From Lucinisca nassula (Eukaryota; Mollusca; Bivalvia; Lucinida; Lucinidae), in assembly GCA_963580285.1 (NCBI GenBank), contig OY757017.1, positions 115,407,527 to 115,471,526 on the forward strand: a stretch of DNA of 64,000 nucleotides, given 5' to 3'. Position numbers and translations under genes: made by a program. The notes beneath the pieces are model-generated. The model ran no database searches, was not told the origin of the DNA, and saw only the letters and a program-made list of their open reading frames with translations. Positions 20,955 to 31,385 of this stretch are shown here, one piece after another. Within the stretch, counting starts at the first letter, position 1; each line of letters starts with the position of its first letter.

Positions 20955-21850
20955 TTGCTCAGGTCTGTCTGTTTGGTGATGAGAAAGAAAGTAACAGGAA
21001 AGACCGTCTCCGAAATGAAGTCACAGGAGAAAAAGTCAAAAATAAAAATGTGTACAGAATTCTTGAAGAAGGCTGTTGTCAATAAATGAAAAAAAATTAC
21101 AATATACATGTATGTACCTTCAAAACAAAATTTTCCTTAATAAAGCGGGGTTTAAAGGGATGTTCATGCTACAGATTTGTTAGCCCATTTTATACATAAA
21201 ACACCAAAGGGATCACTGGCAAACAGTGCAGGCCCAGATCAGAAACTGCAGAATGTGGCATCTGATCAAGGACTTCAGTGTTTGTAAAATGTTCAGTCAT
21301 TTTAAATCAATTTCTGAAATCAACACAACCTGGTACCCCTAAATCTTGAAATGGGCTTTCAGTAATGTATATTAGGTTGTAGAAGATTCCATGCAGTACA
21401 AAATGGCTGAATGTGATGCAAACATGTATACAGAGTGTTGACTGAAATGATGGATATTACATGTTCATTCACCAGTCAAAAACTTCTTGATGTATAATAT
21501 GCTAATATTTAAAACAATATTTTTATAGAAAAAAAAAAAAACTGGCATTCCTGGGGTTCTTTTAATTGCTTGTGAACTTTTATTTTCAAAATAAAAAGAT
21601 CAAAACTCATAACTTCGTCTTTTCTGCGGTCTAAATGGATATAAATCTTGAACTCATGTCGTCGTTCATAATTGTCTACACTTTTGAATCATACTTTTAT
21701 ATCAATAACTTGCATAATGCCATGGAAAATATCATTAAAGCCAATTCTGTGACTTTTCCTCCATGACGTTTTTCCTACTCAAACCTTTGACTCTTTTTCT
21801 GTGACTTTTTTTTCCTGTGACTTTCTTATCATCATTTGTCTGTCTGAATA
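20955..21850. mobile_element. TIR element ending about 35 bases before the last exon
   Basis: The left arm (GAAAGAAAGTAACAGGAAAG, AGTCACAGGAGAAAAAGTCA) is mirrored by the right arm (TTTGACTCTTTTTCTGTGAC, TTTCCTGTGACTTTCTTATC, with TGTCTGTCTGAATACAAACA beyond). The arms are about 60-70 bases and imperfect. The right arm's pyrimidine-rich strand lies just upstream of the acceptor at 21881-21883. No transposase is encoded. Confidence 0.5.
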
Positions 21851-21883
21851 CAAACAGTAAAAATAGTATCTGACTGTTTACAG

Positions 21884-22143
21884 GTGCCCCAATTATCCGT
21901 CCATTATGGTGGCTTCATCCGTCCGACTCAACATGTCAGGTTATTGATGACCAGTTCCTAGTTGGTGATTCTCTTCTTGTGGCACCAGTTGTGAAGCAGG
22001 ACAGGAGGCTCAGAGATATATACATTCCGGAAGGACGGTGGAAAGACAATATAAACAACGAGAACATTGACGGACCAGTCTGGTTGAGAGACTTTCATGT
22101 AGACATACTACAGATTGCAACGTTTTCTTTTGTGAAATTGTGA
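21884..22143 (+). CDS. MYORG-like: MYORG-like GH31 protein, last exon
   Basis: The last exon gives 86 residues counting the split Gly codon, and stops at TGA (22141-22143). It begins GAPIIRPLWW and contains IDDQFLVGDSLLVAPVV, RDIYIPEGRWKD and VWLRDFHVDI. These are the C-terminal beta-sandwich blocks of the GH31/MYORG family. With the main exon the product is about 667 residues if translation starts at 14253, close to the usual MYORG length. No clear polyadenylation signal lies nearby; an AATAAA is at 22659-22664. Conservation of this exon and of the splice phase argues against a pseudogene. Confidence 0.87.
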
Positions 22144-22214
22144 TAGAAATTCCTTGTCAGATGTGTGCCATGCTCAGGGGCAGACAGTAAGGTCGAGCCT
22201 GACTCCAAGGTTCT

Positions 22215-22390
22215 AAATAGAGAATACCAGGTTCGTGTCATTTGATATCAAATTTATCATCAGGCATGGCTTCGAGAATGCTTGTAGAATCACGAGGCTC
22301 GCCAAGCGATTCTACATGCACTCTCGAAGCCGATCCTGATAGACTTGATATCAAAGGACAAGAATCTGGTATGCTATTTGTCAGTTAATC
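22215..22390. mobile_element. Palindromic MITE 3' of the gene
   Basis: The left part AATAGAGAATACCAGGTTCG and TTTGATATCAA is mirrored by TTGATATCAAAGGACAAGAA then TCTGGTATGCTATTT. The centre pairs GGCTTCGAGAATGC with GCACTCTCGAAGCC. Confidence 0.55.
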
Positions 22391-22910
22391 CCCTTGTACG
22401 CTCTTACATTTTTGCCAATTTTTCCAGTAGTCCAGTTCACAGAAGTGCAATGTCACTTTCACCCGATAAAACTAACTTGTCCTGAGATAGCATATATTTA
22501 TCAGGTCAAGGTGTTACAATGCAATTAATATAGGGGGTAACTGATAAAATTTGTTTCATGCTGAGTCTTAGCTTATTTGAGCATGAAAATTACATGTATA
22601 CTGCACCTATCATTATTTTCTTCCAGAGGGTGGGGATGGAGGCCAGGATACCGTGGGGAATAAAAATCCAAATAGTCCCGACCCTTGGCCAACTTTTGGG
22701 AATTTGATAGAACATTTAGACACAGGTGCAGTCTTCTATGTTTGTAGTCTGCAAATTTTAATGCCCATGTGGAGAATTTTGACCAGAAATTTGGACTCAA
22801 TGGAAGAAAATTAGACACCCAATTTTCAAAAAAAAAATGATACCCCACCTCCTGGGGAAAACCGTGTTAGGTGCATACTGCTCATAAACATTAAAATGGC
22901 AACAGTTAAG
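22391..22910. other. No gene recognised
   Basis: Mostly AT-rich unique-looking sequence. Short open frames here show no family motif. It could hold the 3' untranslated region of the MYORG-like transcript, which cannot be delimited by eye. Confidence 0.35.
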
Positions 22911-22919
22911 ATTTTTATG

Positions 22920-23800
22920 TTGCTTATGATATCTCGAGCAAGTTCGACTCTCAAGGTCGAAGTTAGTGTGGCTATTTTTAGAAAAACTTTGTCATCGCTC
23001 TAGCGCCTTCATTTATTGACAGATTTGAATATAACTTCACACAAATGTTGCTTATGATAATATCTCAAGCGAGTTAGTTTTTCAAGGTCATGGCCTAAAG
23101 GTCAAGGTCACTAGATATTTTTAGAAAAACAATGTCATCATTCTAGCGCCTTCATTCATTGACAGATTTTAATACATTGTCACACAAATGTTGCATATGA
23201 TATCTCGAGGGAGTTCGACTTTCAATGTCATGGCCTCAATTCAAGGTCACTTTGGCTATCTTTAGAAAAACTTCGTCATCGCTTTAGTGCCTTCATGTAT
23301 TGCTTATAATAGCTCGAGCGAGTTTGACTTTCAAGGTCATGGCCTCCAGGTCAAGGTCACTGTGGCTATTTTTAGAAATTTTATGCCCCGCCATTCGAAG
23401 AATGGTGGAAAGGGCATATAGCGTTGCCCCTGTCCGTCCGTCAGTTCGACCGTCCGTGCGTCCGAAACCTAAACGCAGTCAATAACTTTCTTATCAGGCG
23501 GGGGCATCCGTGTCCTATAGACGCATTTCTAGTTGTTCATTACTCTAGTGCCTTCATTTATTGATGGATTTTAATATAACTTTACACAAATGTTATGTTA
23601 ATATCTCGAGTGAGTTTGACTTTCAAGGTCATGGCCTTAAGGTCAAGGTCACTGTAGCAATTTTTAGAAAAAACTTTGCTATCACTCTAGCACCAACATT
23701 TATTGACGGATTTTACTATAACCTCACACAAGTACTGCTTATGATAATATCTCGATCAAGTTCGACTTTCAAGGTCATAGCCTCAAGACCACTGTGGCTA
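22920..23800. repeat. ~135-bp tandem array with a nested hairpin element
   Basis: Units contain ATCTCGAGCGAGTTCGACTT then TCAAGGTCATGGCC, TCAAGGTCACTGTGGCTATT and CGCCTTCATTTATTGACAGA. Six units are recognisable (about 22930, 23060, 23200, 23310, 23602, 23748). The larger gap between 23310 and 23602 is explained by the insertion at 23386-23531. Confidence 0.7.
23386..23531 (+). mobile_element. Short hairpin/CGTCC element nested in the array
   Basis: The head hairpin GCCCCGCCATTCGAAGAATG then GTGGAAAGGGC is followed by ATATAGCGTTGCCCCTGTCC and GTCC repeats. The tail is GGCGGGGGCATCCGTGTCCT then ATAGACGCATTTCTAGTT. Its architecture matches 19929-20061 and 34559. Confidence 0.65.
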
Positions 23801-23803
23801 TTC

Positions 23804-24031
23804 CAGTTGTTCAAAGTCTCATTAGCTTAACAAGCTTGTTAGTGGTCACACTGTTAACTGTTCTAGCAAGTACAATGCATGTACATGTATCTAAAATTTT
23901 GTTATTTTTGCTGAAAGAATGTGTCGAGTTTTTGGAGCAAAAATATTAGCATAATTGACATATTAAATGATCAAAGTTTTAACGATACGTTAACTAATGA
24001 CGTTATTAATTTTGAACAACTGGCCCCTGGT
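23804..24031. mobile_element. TIR element (GGGGCCAGTTGTTCAAA family), copy 1
   Basis: Left CCAGTTGTTCAAAGTCTCAT pairs with right ATTTTGAACAACTGGCCCC (inverted ends). Interior blocks GTTAACTGTTCTAGCAAGTA and TAACTAATGACGTTATTAA return in reverse order in the copy at 24544. Confidence 0.65.
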
Positions 24032-24054
24032 ATAGTCTTTTGTATGAATGTATA

Positions 24055-24925
24055 AACAGACAAACTTCAATGGCTGAAACGCCTTTTAGACCTTGAAAAT
24101 TTGTTGGAGACAGGTATAGTTTGAGTCACTGAGGGTCGATCATAATGCCTGGCATCGGCAGGTTGCATGATAGGGATGTTTTTTTTTATTGGAGGAATGT
24201 CATGTGTACTCATTAGAATCGCCTCATTTAGGCGTTTCTATTGAGTACACACAATACGATATATTTTCAAGACGAAATAAACATCACGAAAACACACCTA
24301 TCTAATTTTGACCCAATTTTTATAGTAAAACTGGGGTTTACAGGAGTTACATTATTTTTATTATTTCTGCTTAAAATATTGTGGGTATTTTTTTTTTATT
24401 TCTGCTCAAACACATAGGTTGTTGGTATTTGTTAGAACCGCCTCATTGAGACAGTTTAGAACTGCCTCAGTGAGGTGGTTCTAACAAGCACCCACAACCT
24501 ATGTTATGAGTAGAAGTAAGAAAATATCACAAATTTTCAGCAGGGGCCAGTTGTTCAAAACTAACGACGTCATTAGCTAATGAATCGTTTAAATTTTATC
24601 ATTAAATATGGCAAATATGCTGAAATTTTTGCTGAAAATATGTGAGCAGTTTTTGCGGATGCTCACATTTTTTCAGCAAAAATACCAAAATTTACGATAT
24701 TGTACTTGCTAGAACAGTTAACAATATGACCACTAATGAGCTTGTTAAGCTAACGATGCTCTGAGCAACTGGCCCCAGAAAATTAACTGTTTTGGATATT
24801 TGAAAGGAAGCACTATAGTGCACGGGTGTGTAACCATAATGTATGGTAATTTTTCCTAGGAATTTGTTAAAGAATGAGTTCAAAGCAGCAGTCAGTGTTT
24901 GAGCCATTGAAGTTTTACTATAATA
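24055..24925. mobile_element. Composite TA-flanked MITE with nested palindromes
   Basis: The outer ends (CAAACTTCAATGGCTGAAAC at 24061 and GAGCCATTGAAGTTTTACTA near 24902) match the MITE at 11703-12053. Inside are two palindromes (24200-24255; 24405-24500) and the TIR element at 24544-24776. Confidence 0.55.
24544..24776. mobile_element. TIR element (GGGGCCAGTTGTTCAAA family), copy 2
   Basis: Left GGGGCCAGTTGTTCAAAACT and right CTCTGAGCAACTGGCCCC are inverted repeats. The copy is in the opposite orientation to 23804-24031, and the centre holds a hairpin (GTGAGCAGTTTTTGCGGATG then CTCAC). Confidence 0.65.
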
Positions 24926-25026
24926 AAAAAAAAATGGGTATGAAACCAAAATTCAAGATTTTTTGTTGCAACTGCTTTAACATGCTGGAGTGACCTAGGA
25001 TTTACTTTCCTGCATTGTTGTCAGTA

Positions 25027-25197
25027 TTAACCCTTGTCCTGCTAAGCCTGGACAAACAATGTAGAAGCCATCTGATCAGGATCTACATTGTCATACATAT
25101 TGTGAATTTGTTGCAGTAATTTGCATCAAGTAATCTGATTGGTTGATAATAGGTAGTGGGTGTGGCAGATTGAAATATTCAGCAGGACAAAGGTTAA
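25027..25197 (-). mobile_element. MITE-1 copy with internal deletion
   Basis: TTAACCCTTGTCCTGCTAAG and CAGCAGGACAAAGGTTAA are the ends, each with TTAA. One arm of the central hairpin is deleted; AGAAGCCATCTGATCAGGAT remains. Confidence 0.7.
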
Positions 25198-25730
25198 AAA
25201 TGTTACATTTGTGTATTTAGCTCTGTTTCATGCATACTTGGGCCTCTAGGCTGATGAATATCAGTCATGATGCACTCTTCCCAGTGCAACCATACACCAT
25301 ACCGTAATGATCCTAAGTATTGGGACAGACAGGCCTAAGCAAACAGAAGCAGTGTGATCATGGTCTACACTGTTTGCCATTCTGTTTGCATCTTTTGTAC
25401 TCCTTGCTGGATCATGAAATAAATTTGTTAGAATTTTAGGAGCATTACAGCAAGGCCTCAAGGTGTCCCAATTTTTTGGATTTTTATGGTACCTGAAACG
25501 ACCTCTTCATAAAGGCCAAGTTGGTACGAATTAGCATAATATCATACATTCCTGCTAATAATCTGGTTGTGAATACTCCTATAACTATCTCATTAACCTA
25601 TTTTATAAATAGAATCTTCCCCACTATACATAACAGGAGAAGTGTTATCTGTTGAAAAAAATACCCAGCACGCAAAGCATTAAATAAAAGTGTGATTGAT
25701 TTCATTGTTGTGTATACAATGTATTAAATG
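25198..25730. repeat. No gene; MITE-4 copy
   Basis: At 25300-25490 a MITE-4 copy (GATCCTAAGTATTGGGACAG, CTCCTTGCTGGATCATGAAA) has a partly deleted hairpin. The rest is AT-rich and shows nothing recognisable. Confidence 0.45.
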
Positions 25731-26400
25731 TGTATAAAATGTTTTTATACCGCAATCGGGCATTCTAGTAACCTAATAAAGGGGGTCGAATAACTGCACG
25801 CTATAATCGCTAGTGACCTATAATACCTTCTACTGACCTATAATATGTCTAGTGACCATTTATAGACCAGACCTACTTTTCAGGTCACTTATTTACAACT
25901 GTAAACAATAACATGCAACCTTTCATACATGGAAAAACAACGAAACTGCAAGTTAAAATCTTTTCAGCATTTACTTGAAGAGATTTTCAGAAATTTCAGC
26001 TTAATTCTTACCTTCTCGACCTTTCCTGGTTTGAATAGCCCTTTGGAATAACTGCGTACTGCTACTGCAGTTGCGTCTCAACCTCGAAAATAATTTCTAA
26101 AGCTAAAATAAACATGCAGATTTTCATGCAGAATGTAAAGCACTGAGAAACATTTATTCGAGCGTCCACGTTGTTTCCTGCGTTTTTGTGGCGCGATGAC
26201 GTCAGAAACTTTGCACTAGTTGACGTCACGTTATACTACGTGTGCGGGCCATGGCACCGAATGTCGTTTAACATGCCTCACTGTCTGCTCTTTTTTTTGC
26301 TTAAATTTGCTATATTTTTTTGCTCGCCCCTATAAAATTGTCTAAGGCTCACCCATTATATTTTATTATTAAAGACACTAATCATTTATTTTCTATATTT
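25731..26400. mobile_element. ~0.7-kb duplicated TIR-type element, copy 1
   Basis: The left end is TTTTATACCGCAATCGGGCA. The body contains TCTAGTAACCTAATAAAGGG, tandem TGACCTATAATAC blocks and two perfect TGACGTCA octamers (26197-26204, 26221-26228). It ends in CGCCCCTATAAAATTGTCTA. Compared with copy 2 it lacks half of the terminal hairpin. Confidence 0.6.
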
Positions 26401-26605
26401 TTACTCTTACCCTGCTGAACAGAACAAATCCTGCCTTTACATTGTAGATCTGATCATCTGGAGAAGCCACCTGTTCAGGAACCGCAATGTTTCTTATGCA
26501 GATTTGATAATTGAGCAAGTACAATTTTACTTTGATTGTTAAATAGTCAGATATGAGTGTTTAGCAGTGTTAAATAAAAGTGGCATGGTTTCATTGCCAT
26601 ATACA

Positions 26606-26796
26606 TTAACCCATTGTATACTAGTGGACTCTTCCATTGCTATATGTTGGACAAGTTCATTTGTCATATAAGGGGTGGTAGGCCTATTTTTTCGTTTTTA
26701 TTCTATTTTGGACAGAAAATTTTGTTCGCAAATAGTGCAGGCCCTGATTAGATGCCAAGGTACCCCTTTAGGGGTTTCCCACATACAATGGGTTAA
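26606..26796. mobile_element. MITE-2 decayed copy, TTAA-flanked
   Basis: TTAACCCATTGTATACTAGT and ACATACAATGGGTTAA are the ends. The interior keeps GGACTCTTCCATTGC and CGCAAATAGTGCAGGCCCTG of the family, with the second half deleted. Confidence 0.5.
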
Positions 26797-27546
26797 ATGT
26801 GTATTATATTTTTATACAACAACCATGCATTCTAGTAACCTAATAAAGGGGGTTTGAATAACGGCATGCTATAAACGATAGTGACCTATAATACCTTCTA
26901 CTGACCTATAATACGTCTAGTGACCGTTTATAGACCGGACCTACTTTTCAGGTCACTAATTTACAAGTGTAAACAATAACATGCAACCTTTTATACATGT
27001 ACGTGGGTAAACAATGAAACTGCACTATTTACTCAAACAGATTTTCAGAAATTTCAGCTAAATGCTTACCTTCTCGGTCTTTCCTGGTTTGAATGGCCCG
27101 TTGGAATAACTGCGCACTGCTACCGCAGTTGCGTCCCAACCTCAAAAATATGTTTTAAAGCTAAAATAAACTATTTATTGGCTGATTTTCATACAGAAAG
27201 TAAAGCGCTGAGAAACTTTTATTCGAGCGTCCATGTTGTTTCCTTTGTCCTTGTGGGGTGGTGACGTCAGAAACTTTGCACTCTTGACTACGTGTGCGCG
27301 CCATGGCACTGAATGTCATCTTTTAAACATGCCACTCTGTCTGCTGTCCTTTTTGCTTAAACTTGCTATATTACTGCAAAACCCATTAATTGTTTTGAAT
27401 TGCGGTATAAACTAAATACTTGATTAGTGTCTTTAATAATAAAATATAATCGGTTCGCCCCGACAATTTTATAGGGGCTCGCTAAAGCTCGCCCCTATAA
27501 AATGTCTAAGGCTCACCGATTATACTTTATTATTAAAGACACTAAC
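26797..27546. mobile_element. ~0.7-kb duplicated TIR-type element, copy 2 with hairpin
   Basis: It is collinear with 25731-26400 at high identity. The inverted end TTGAATTGCGGTATAAACTA is at 27394-27413. Next to it, 27423-27546 is a large palindrome: TTAGTGTCTTTAATAATAAA is mirrored by TTTATTATTAAAGACACTAA, with CGCCCC and AATTTTATAGGGGC inside. One TGACGTCA remains (27262-27269). Confidence 0.6.
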
Positions 27547-27681
27547 CATGTATTTACTATATTCTAAGCCAAGATTTTTAAAACACCTGAATGCTTCAGT
27601 TTCTTTTATACATGTTTTTTCTTTGCTTTATTAAATCTTTCTCAATACTGGGTCTTGTTCTTATTTATTAAGGAAGATAAT

Positions 27682-27980
27682 CGCCCCCGCCGATTGGGGC
27701 TTAAAGAAATATTTGGGCTGCATGATGCTTCCATGCAGAGCTGAAACCTACCGCACACGAGTACTGGTATGTCGCTTAGAGGATCTAAGCTTGCCCAGGC
27801 AATGCGGTGCGAGTCAGACCATCCATGCTTATAAACCCTATTGGTTTCATTGGGAGACAGGGCTTGAGATGTCATTTCATCTCAATGTCGGGTAAAAAAA
27901 ACCTACAAAATTGGAAGCAATGTCTCCAAAATGACTTTATAGTGTTGACGGGGACGTTAAACATCAAATCAAACAAAACA
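27682..27980 (+). mobile_element. SINE family B, plus strand
   Basis: Head GCCCCCGCCGATTGGGGCTT, 3' end GACGGGGACGTTAAACATCA then AATCAAACAAAAC. A short flanking repeat AAGGAAGA occurs at 27670-27677 and 27981-27988. Confidence 0.8.
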
Positions 27981-28144
27981 AAGGAAGAAAAGGGCTTTAT
28001 GTGGCAAGGGGTCAGTCAAATTTTTAACTTTTTTTGCCGATAACTTCTTTATTTTTTAATATTGATCAACACATATAGAGGACAAGTTCTGTCATCTACT
28101 CAAAAAGGTTTCCCAAAGTTATCTAAGGAAAGCTATAATTAGAT

Positions 28145-28380
28145 GAGCCCCGCCAAGCGAATTTGTGTCTTCGAGCATTCCGTCATGACAAATTCTAACT
28201 GCGCATGCCCAGCCATTCAGAGGGGCCAGGGATATGGCTTTCTGTCTGAAGGTTCCTCTTGATTCACTGCTTGTATGAGCGAGCAGTGAAGGTTCTGGCG
28301 AGACTGCGCATATGCGCAGGCTCGCCTGAACCTTCGCTGCTCGCATAGGCGATAAGTACCAAAATCGCTTGATGGGGCCC
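28145..28380. mobile_element. Foldback MITE-3, uninterrupted copy
   Basis: The ends are GAGCCCCGCCAAGCGAATTT and, inverted, CAAAATCGCTTGATGGGGCC. The sequence runs straight through TGTATGAGCGAGCAGTGAAG, the point where the copy at 13627-14062 is split by a SINE. It serves as the empty site. Confidence 0.75.
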
Positions 28381-28573
28381 AGATGGAGATTTCTGTGATT
28401 TCAACTTTTTGCCATGTTTTCTGTTCCAACAAGTCCCACCTTAATGGTGTGGTTAGTAATAGTCGATTTTTGTTGTCTGTTCAGTGCTTATATCGGGCAT
28501 TCAAATATCCTGTAGGTTTACAATGTGCACATTCGAGAATGAAAAGTAAGTCACAATTACTGGTGTAGTGTTT

Positions 28574-28745
28574 TTAACCCTTACCTTGGTGAATATTCAT
28601 TTAAGCCACACCCATTTCTGTCTTATCAACCAATCAAATTACTTGATGTAATGTATTGCTACAAATTCATAAAATGAATGCCAAACAGTGTAGATCCTGA
28701 TCAGATGGCTTCTTCTGATTGGGATCTACATTGTTTGCAAAAATT
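28574..28745 (+). mobile_element. MITE-1, 3'-truncated
   Basis: It starts TTAACCCTTACCTTGGTGAA and reaches the central hairpin, whose second arm is shortened (GGCTTCTTCTGATTGGGATC). The right terminus is absent. Confidence 0.65.
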
Positions 28746-28772
28746 TACATTTACAATGAGCAAGACCATGAT

Positions 28773-28948
28773 TATTCGCTATGAGTCACAATGAGCAAGA
28801 CCATGACCCAGAGGGTATATAAACAGCAAAAATCGCACAGCTCGTCACAAATCTGTGACAAGCGCACACATCCTCTGATGAAAGCCTACTATTAGGCAGA
28901 CACTAGTTAGGAATTATTCGCTATGAGTCACAATTAGCAAGACCATGG
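28773..28948. repeat. 33-bp repeat flanking a 116-bp TATA-bearing block
   Basis: ATTATTCGCTATGAGTCACA then AKGAGCAAGACCATG-like sequence occurs at 28773-28806 and 28916-28949 (one mismatch, T for G). Between lies the 116-base block 28805-28920 that recurs at 32365-32480. Confidence 0.65.
28807..28820 (+). promoter_or_regulatory. TATA-like box in the direct repeat
   Basis: GGGTATATAAAC fits a TATA box placed before the short ORF at 29069. The same box is in the right-hand repeat near 32374. Promoter activity is inferred from sequence only. Confidence 0.4.
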
Positions 28949-29068
28949 CGCGACCAATTCGAGTCTTCAGCCACACACCTCCAGCTTTAATGCACCCCTT
29001 CTCTGCTCGGAGACGGATGCGCCGGGTCAGCGTTCCATGAGAGAAGTCCAACACAGACCAACAGCGAC

Positions 29069-29206
29069 ATGTCAGTTAGCTCAAGCCTGAGCAATCTGAC
29101 CCTGACGTCTGCGTCAGCCAGTTCGTCGCGAATTACGGTTGTTCCCAAAGAGAAGAGTTCCAAGAAGAGGACCAGGGAGAACACTTCGAAAGAGGAGGCC
29201 GTCTAA
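29069..29206 (+). CDS. Small Ser/Lys-rich ORF, 45 residues
   Basis: The first ATG after the TATA-bearing block opens a 45-codon frame (MSVSSSLSNLTLTSASASSS, then RITVVPKEKSSKKRTREN, then TSKEEAV) ending in TAA. The composition, Ser/Thr-rich then basic, suggests a disordered region like the N terminus of a nucleic-acid-binding protein. A frameshift may join it to the later open stretches at 29292-29661. It is not a recognised family and may be a decayed first part of the zinc-finger protein. Confidence 0.3.
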   Translation: MSVSSSLSNLTLTSASASSSRITVVPKEKSSKKRTRENTSKEEAV

Positions 29207-29955
29207 GAAGGAAGACGCTAAAGTTACCGGCATAGATCCAACCGGCCTATAAAGGAGCCAGAAGAATCCTATTGAGGCTTATCAAGAAGGTTTGAATGAC
29301 GGAACACCAGCGCGACATCCGAAAAAACAGGATACGCCGGTAGCAAACCATTTCAACCTCCTTGACCATGCCCTCGAACAAATATTTCAAATTATTGAAA
29401 TCTTACCATCAGACACTGATGACCATAGGAGTACAAACCCCCGAAAATCAAGGAATTGTACTGGATCTATCAGCTACACACTCTGACCGGTCGGGACTAA
29501 TGTTCAGGGATAGAGACACGAAATTTCAGCCATGCACCTTTCACATTTATGTCCCCTTACTCCTCTCTCTATCCCGAACACGCAACCTATTAGTTAGCTC
29601 AAATACGTTTGCAATTATGGGGCAAAGACGCCCCAAAACTGGCATAAAGAGGACGTCATAACGTCGCACGATTGTCGCACTAATAACAAACTACGGAAAT
29701 GCATCCATGTTTGGAATGTAACAATACATACAAACACCCAAAAAGCCTGCGGAGACACCTGGAAACGGCACACAAAGGACTCCGTATCTTATGCCAGCAT
29801 TGTGGGCTATAAATCACTAGAAGATTCTATGTGTGAGCATAGGTCGGGTATAAAAGCCAAGGCCGCGCCGGGCCGAGCCGAGCCGCCGAGCCAAAAATTG
29901 CCGATCCGAAGATTTTATTTTTCGGAATTCTAACCGAAGAAGAAATGTTAGTGGT

Positions 29956-30262
29956 TTTGTTTGTTTGTATTGGAGTTTTACGGCCCAGTCAACACTATTA
30001 AGGTCATTTTTGAGCCGGTCAGTTTACCTATCAACACTTTCCTGGGCAGGCTTATACGTAAGCGGTTAACCAGTACAGTGCACATTCTTTCGCCAGAAAC
30101 TGACAACTGCCCTTCTTGAATCAGCGGAAGAGAGAGAATGACCGTAGAAAAGATTTCATGATCAATCTCCACGAAAGAATGTTGCCGACCCCGGCGGGAG
30201 TCGAACCCGCGTCCTCCTGATCACCAGTCAGACGCGCATCCGACTGAGCCACTGAGGCCGGC
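29956..30262 (-). mobile_element. SINE family C with 13-bp target duplication
   Basis: AAATGTTAGTGGT is at 29943-29955 and 30263-30275. Minus strand: head GCCGGCCTCAGTGGCTCAGT, B box GGGTTCGACTCCCGC, 3' end GGGCCGTAAAACTCCAATAC then AAACAAACAAAA. Confidence 0.85.
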
Positions 30263-30382
30263 AAATGTTAGTGGTAAATTTCAATATGATATTGTTAATC
30301 GTATCAAATGTGAGACTCAGCATAATTTGTGTTCTTTTTTCTTGCACTAATTTTTGTTTAATTGCAATTTTGCAAATTTTTA

Positions 30383-31385
30383 GGGGTATAAAAGCCAAGG
30401 CAGTTTTTATCGTACATTTTGATCGAATGTGAATGAAATAGACATGAATGTGTGAAAAAATGAACATGACAACCCCAAAAAAGTATTTTCTAAACCTTTT
30501 ATTGTAATAATTTCTGTCAATTCCTTTTAGTATCTGTAATAACCGTATTTTTGCTGGTTTTATGTAGGCCACGTCGTAATGAACCGCAACGGATGGCAAT
30601 GTCAAATAAATGATAAGGGCATTTAAATATACTCTTTAAATGGTATGAACTAAAGATAGATCTATATGAAACTCATCATATTTCTTAATCATGCTTTAGA
30701 CATATTAATTATGTTTTGATACTCACCTATTGTATTATTATAGCTTATAAATATGCTTCAGTCAGTAAGTGATTAGTGCATTAATTGACTCATCTAATTG
30801 TTTTAGATTAGTGAGATCTTGTCATTTAAGGTTCTTAAAACATTCGATTCTTTAATTTAATTGAACTGCGATTATCCTGACACTAATAAGAGTAACTCAT
30901 CTCATCTCTGCTTGTTATAAAATGTGCAGGAAAAACTTATGCAGCATTCATATAGACATTGACTTTCATTTCTTGTCGATAGAACCTATTATCTGCATTA
31001 TGTCAGAATCACTTATCATTGCGCACACCAATCATTAAAATAACGTCGCATATACAAACTTTGTCCACTGGGATAACAGTCTGATGTAACTGAACAATAT
31101 GGGTCGTCATTCGATTCGAATCATTTCGGTCGTTGTGTGCCTTCTCTTTCGGTCCTTTTAGGTCGTTTCCTGTAATAAGGTAATTCTAAAAATAGAAACA
31201 AAAATAAAATCAGAAATTCGACCAATTAAGGTGATTCTGGTGGGTATATTTAATTTTATCACGAACACATAATAAGTATAATCAAATTCAAGTAACATAA
31301 GGCCAAAAAGAAGTAATTTAACCGACGAATTTGAATGAAATTCGGAATTGTCAATACTTTTTCGCCGCCTTGGCTTTTATACCCC
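30383..31385. mobile_element. Inner TIR element nested in the 1.75-kb element
   Basis: The ends GGGGTATAAAAGCCAAGGC (30383) and GCCTTGGCTTTTATACCCC (31367-31385) are inverted. They match the inner part of the outer element's own TIR, so it is either a related nested copy or an internal duplication. The 1 kb interior is AT-rich with no ORF. Confidence 0.6.

Larger units (their letters stand above)
15997..21883 (+). other. Intron of the MYORG-like gene (5,887 bases)
   Basis: The donor is AATACAG|GTAGAGTATA and the acceptor is TGACTGTTTACAG|GTGCCCC. Both sides agree on phase 1, and joining them gives ENTG-APIIRPLWW without a break, matching the family. The intron is almost entirely repeats: a palindromic element, a ~150-base array, MITEs, a SINE and TIR elements. 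The open frame that runs past the donor to 16199 is intronic and is derived from a palindromic repeat. Confidence 0.85.

Noticed and set aside
22659..22664. AATAAA as polyadenylation signal of the MYORG-like gene
   Set aside because: It lies about 515 bases after the stop in AT-rich DNA with no downstream element seen; not strong enough to call.
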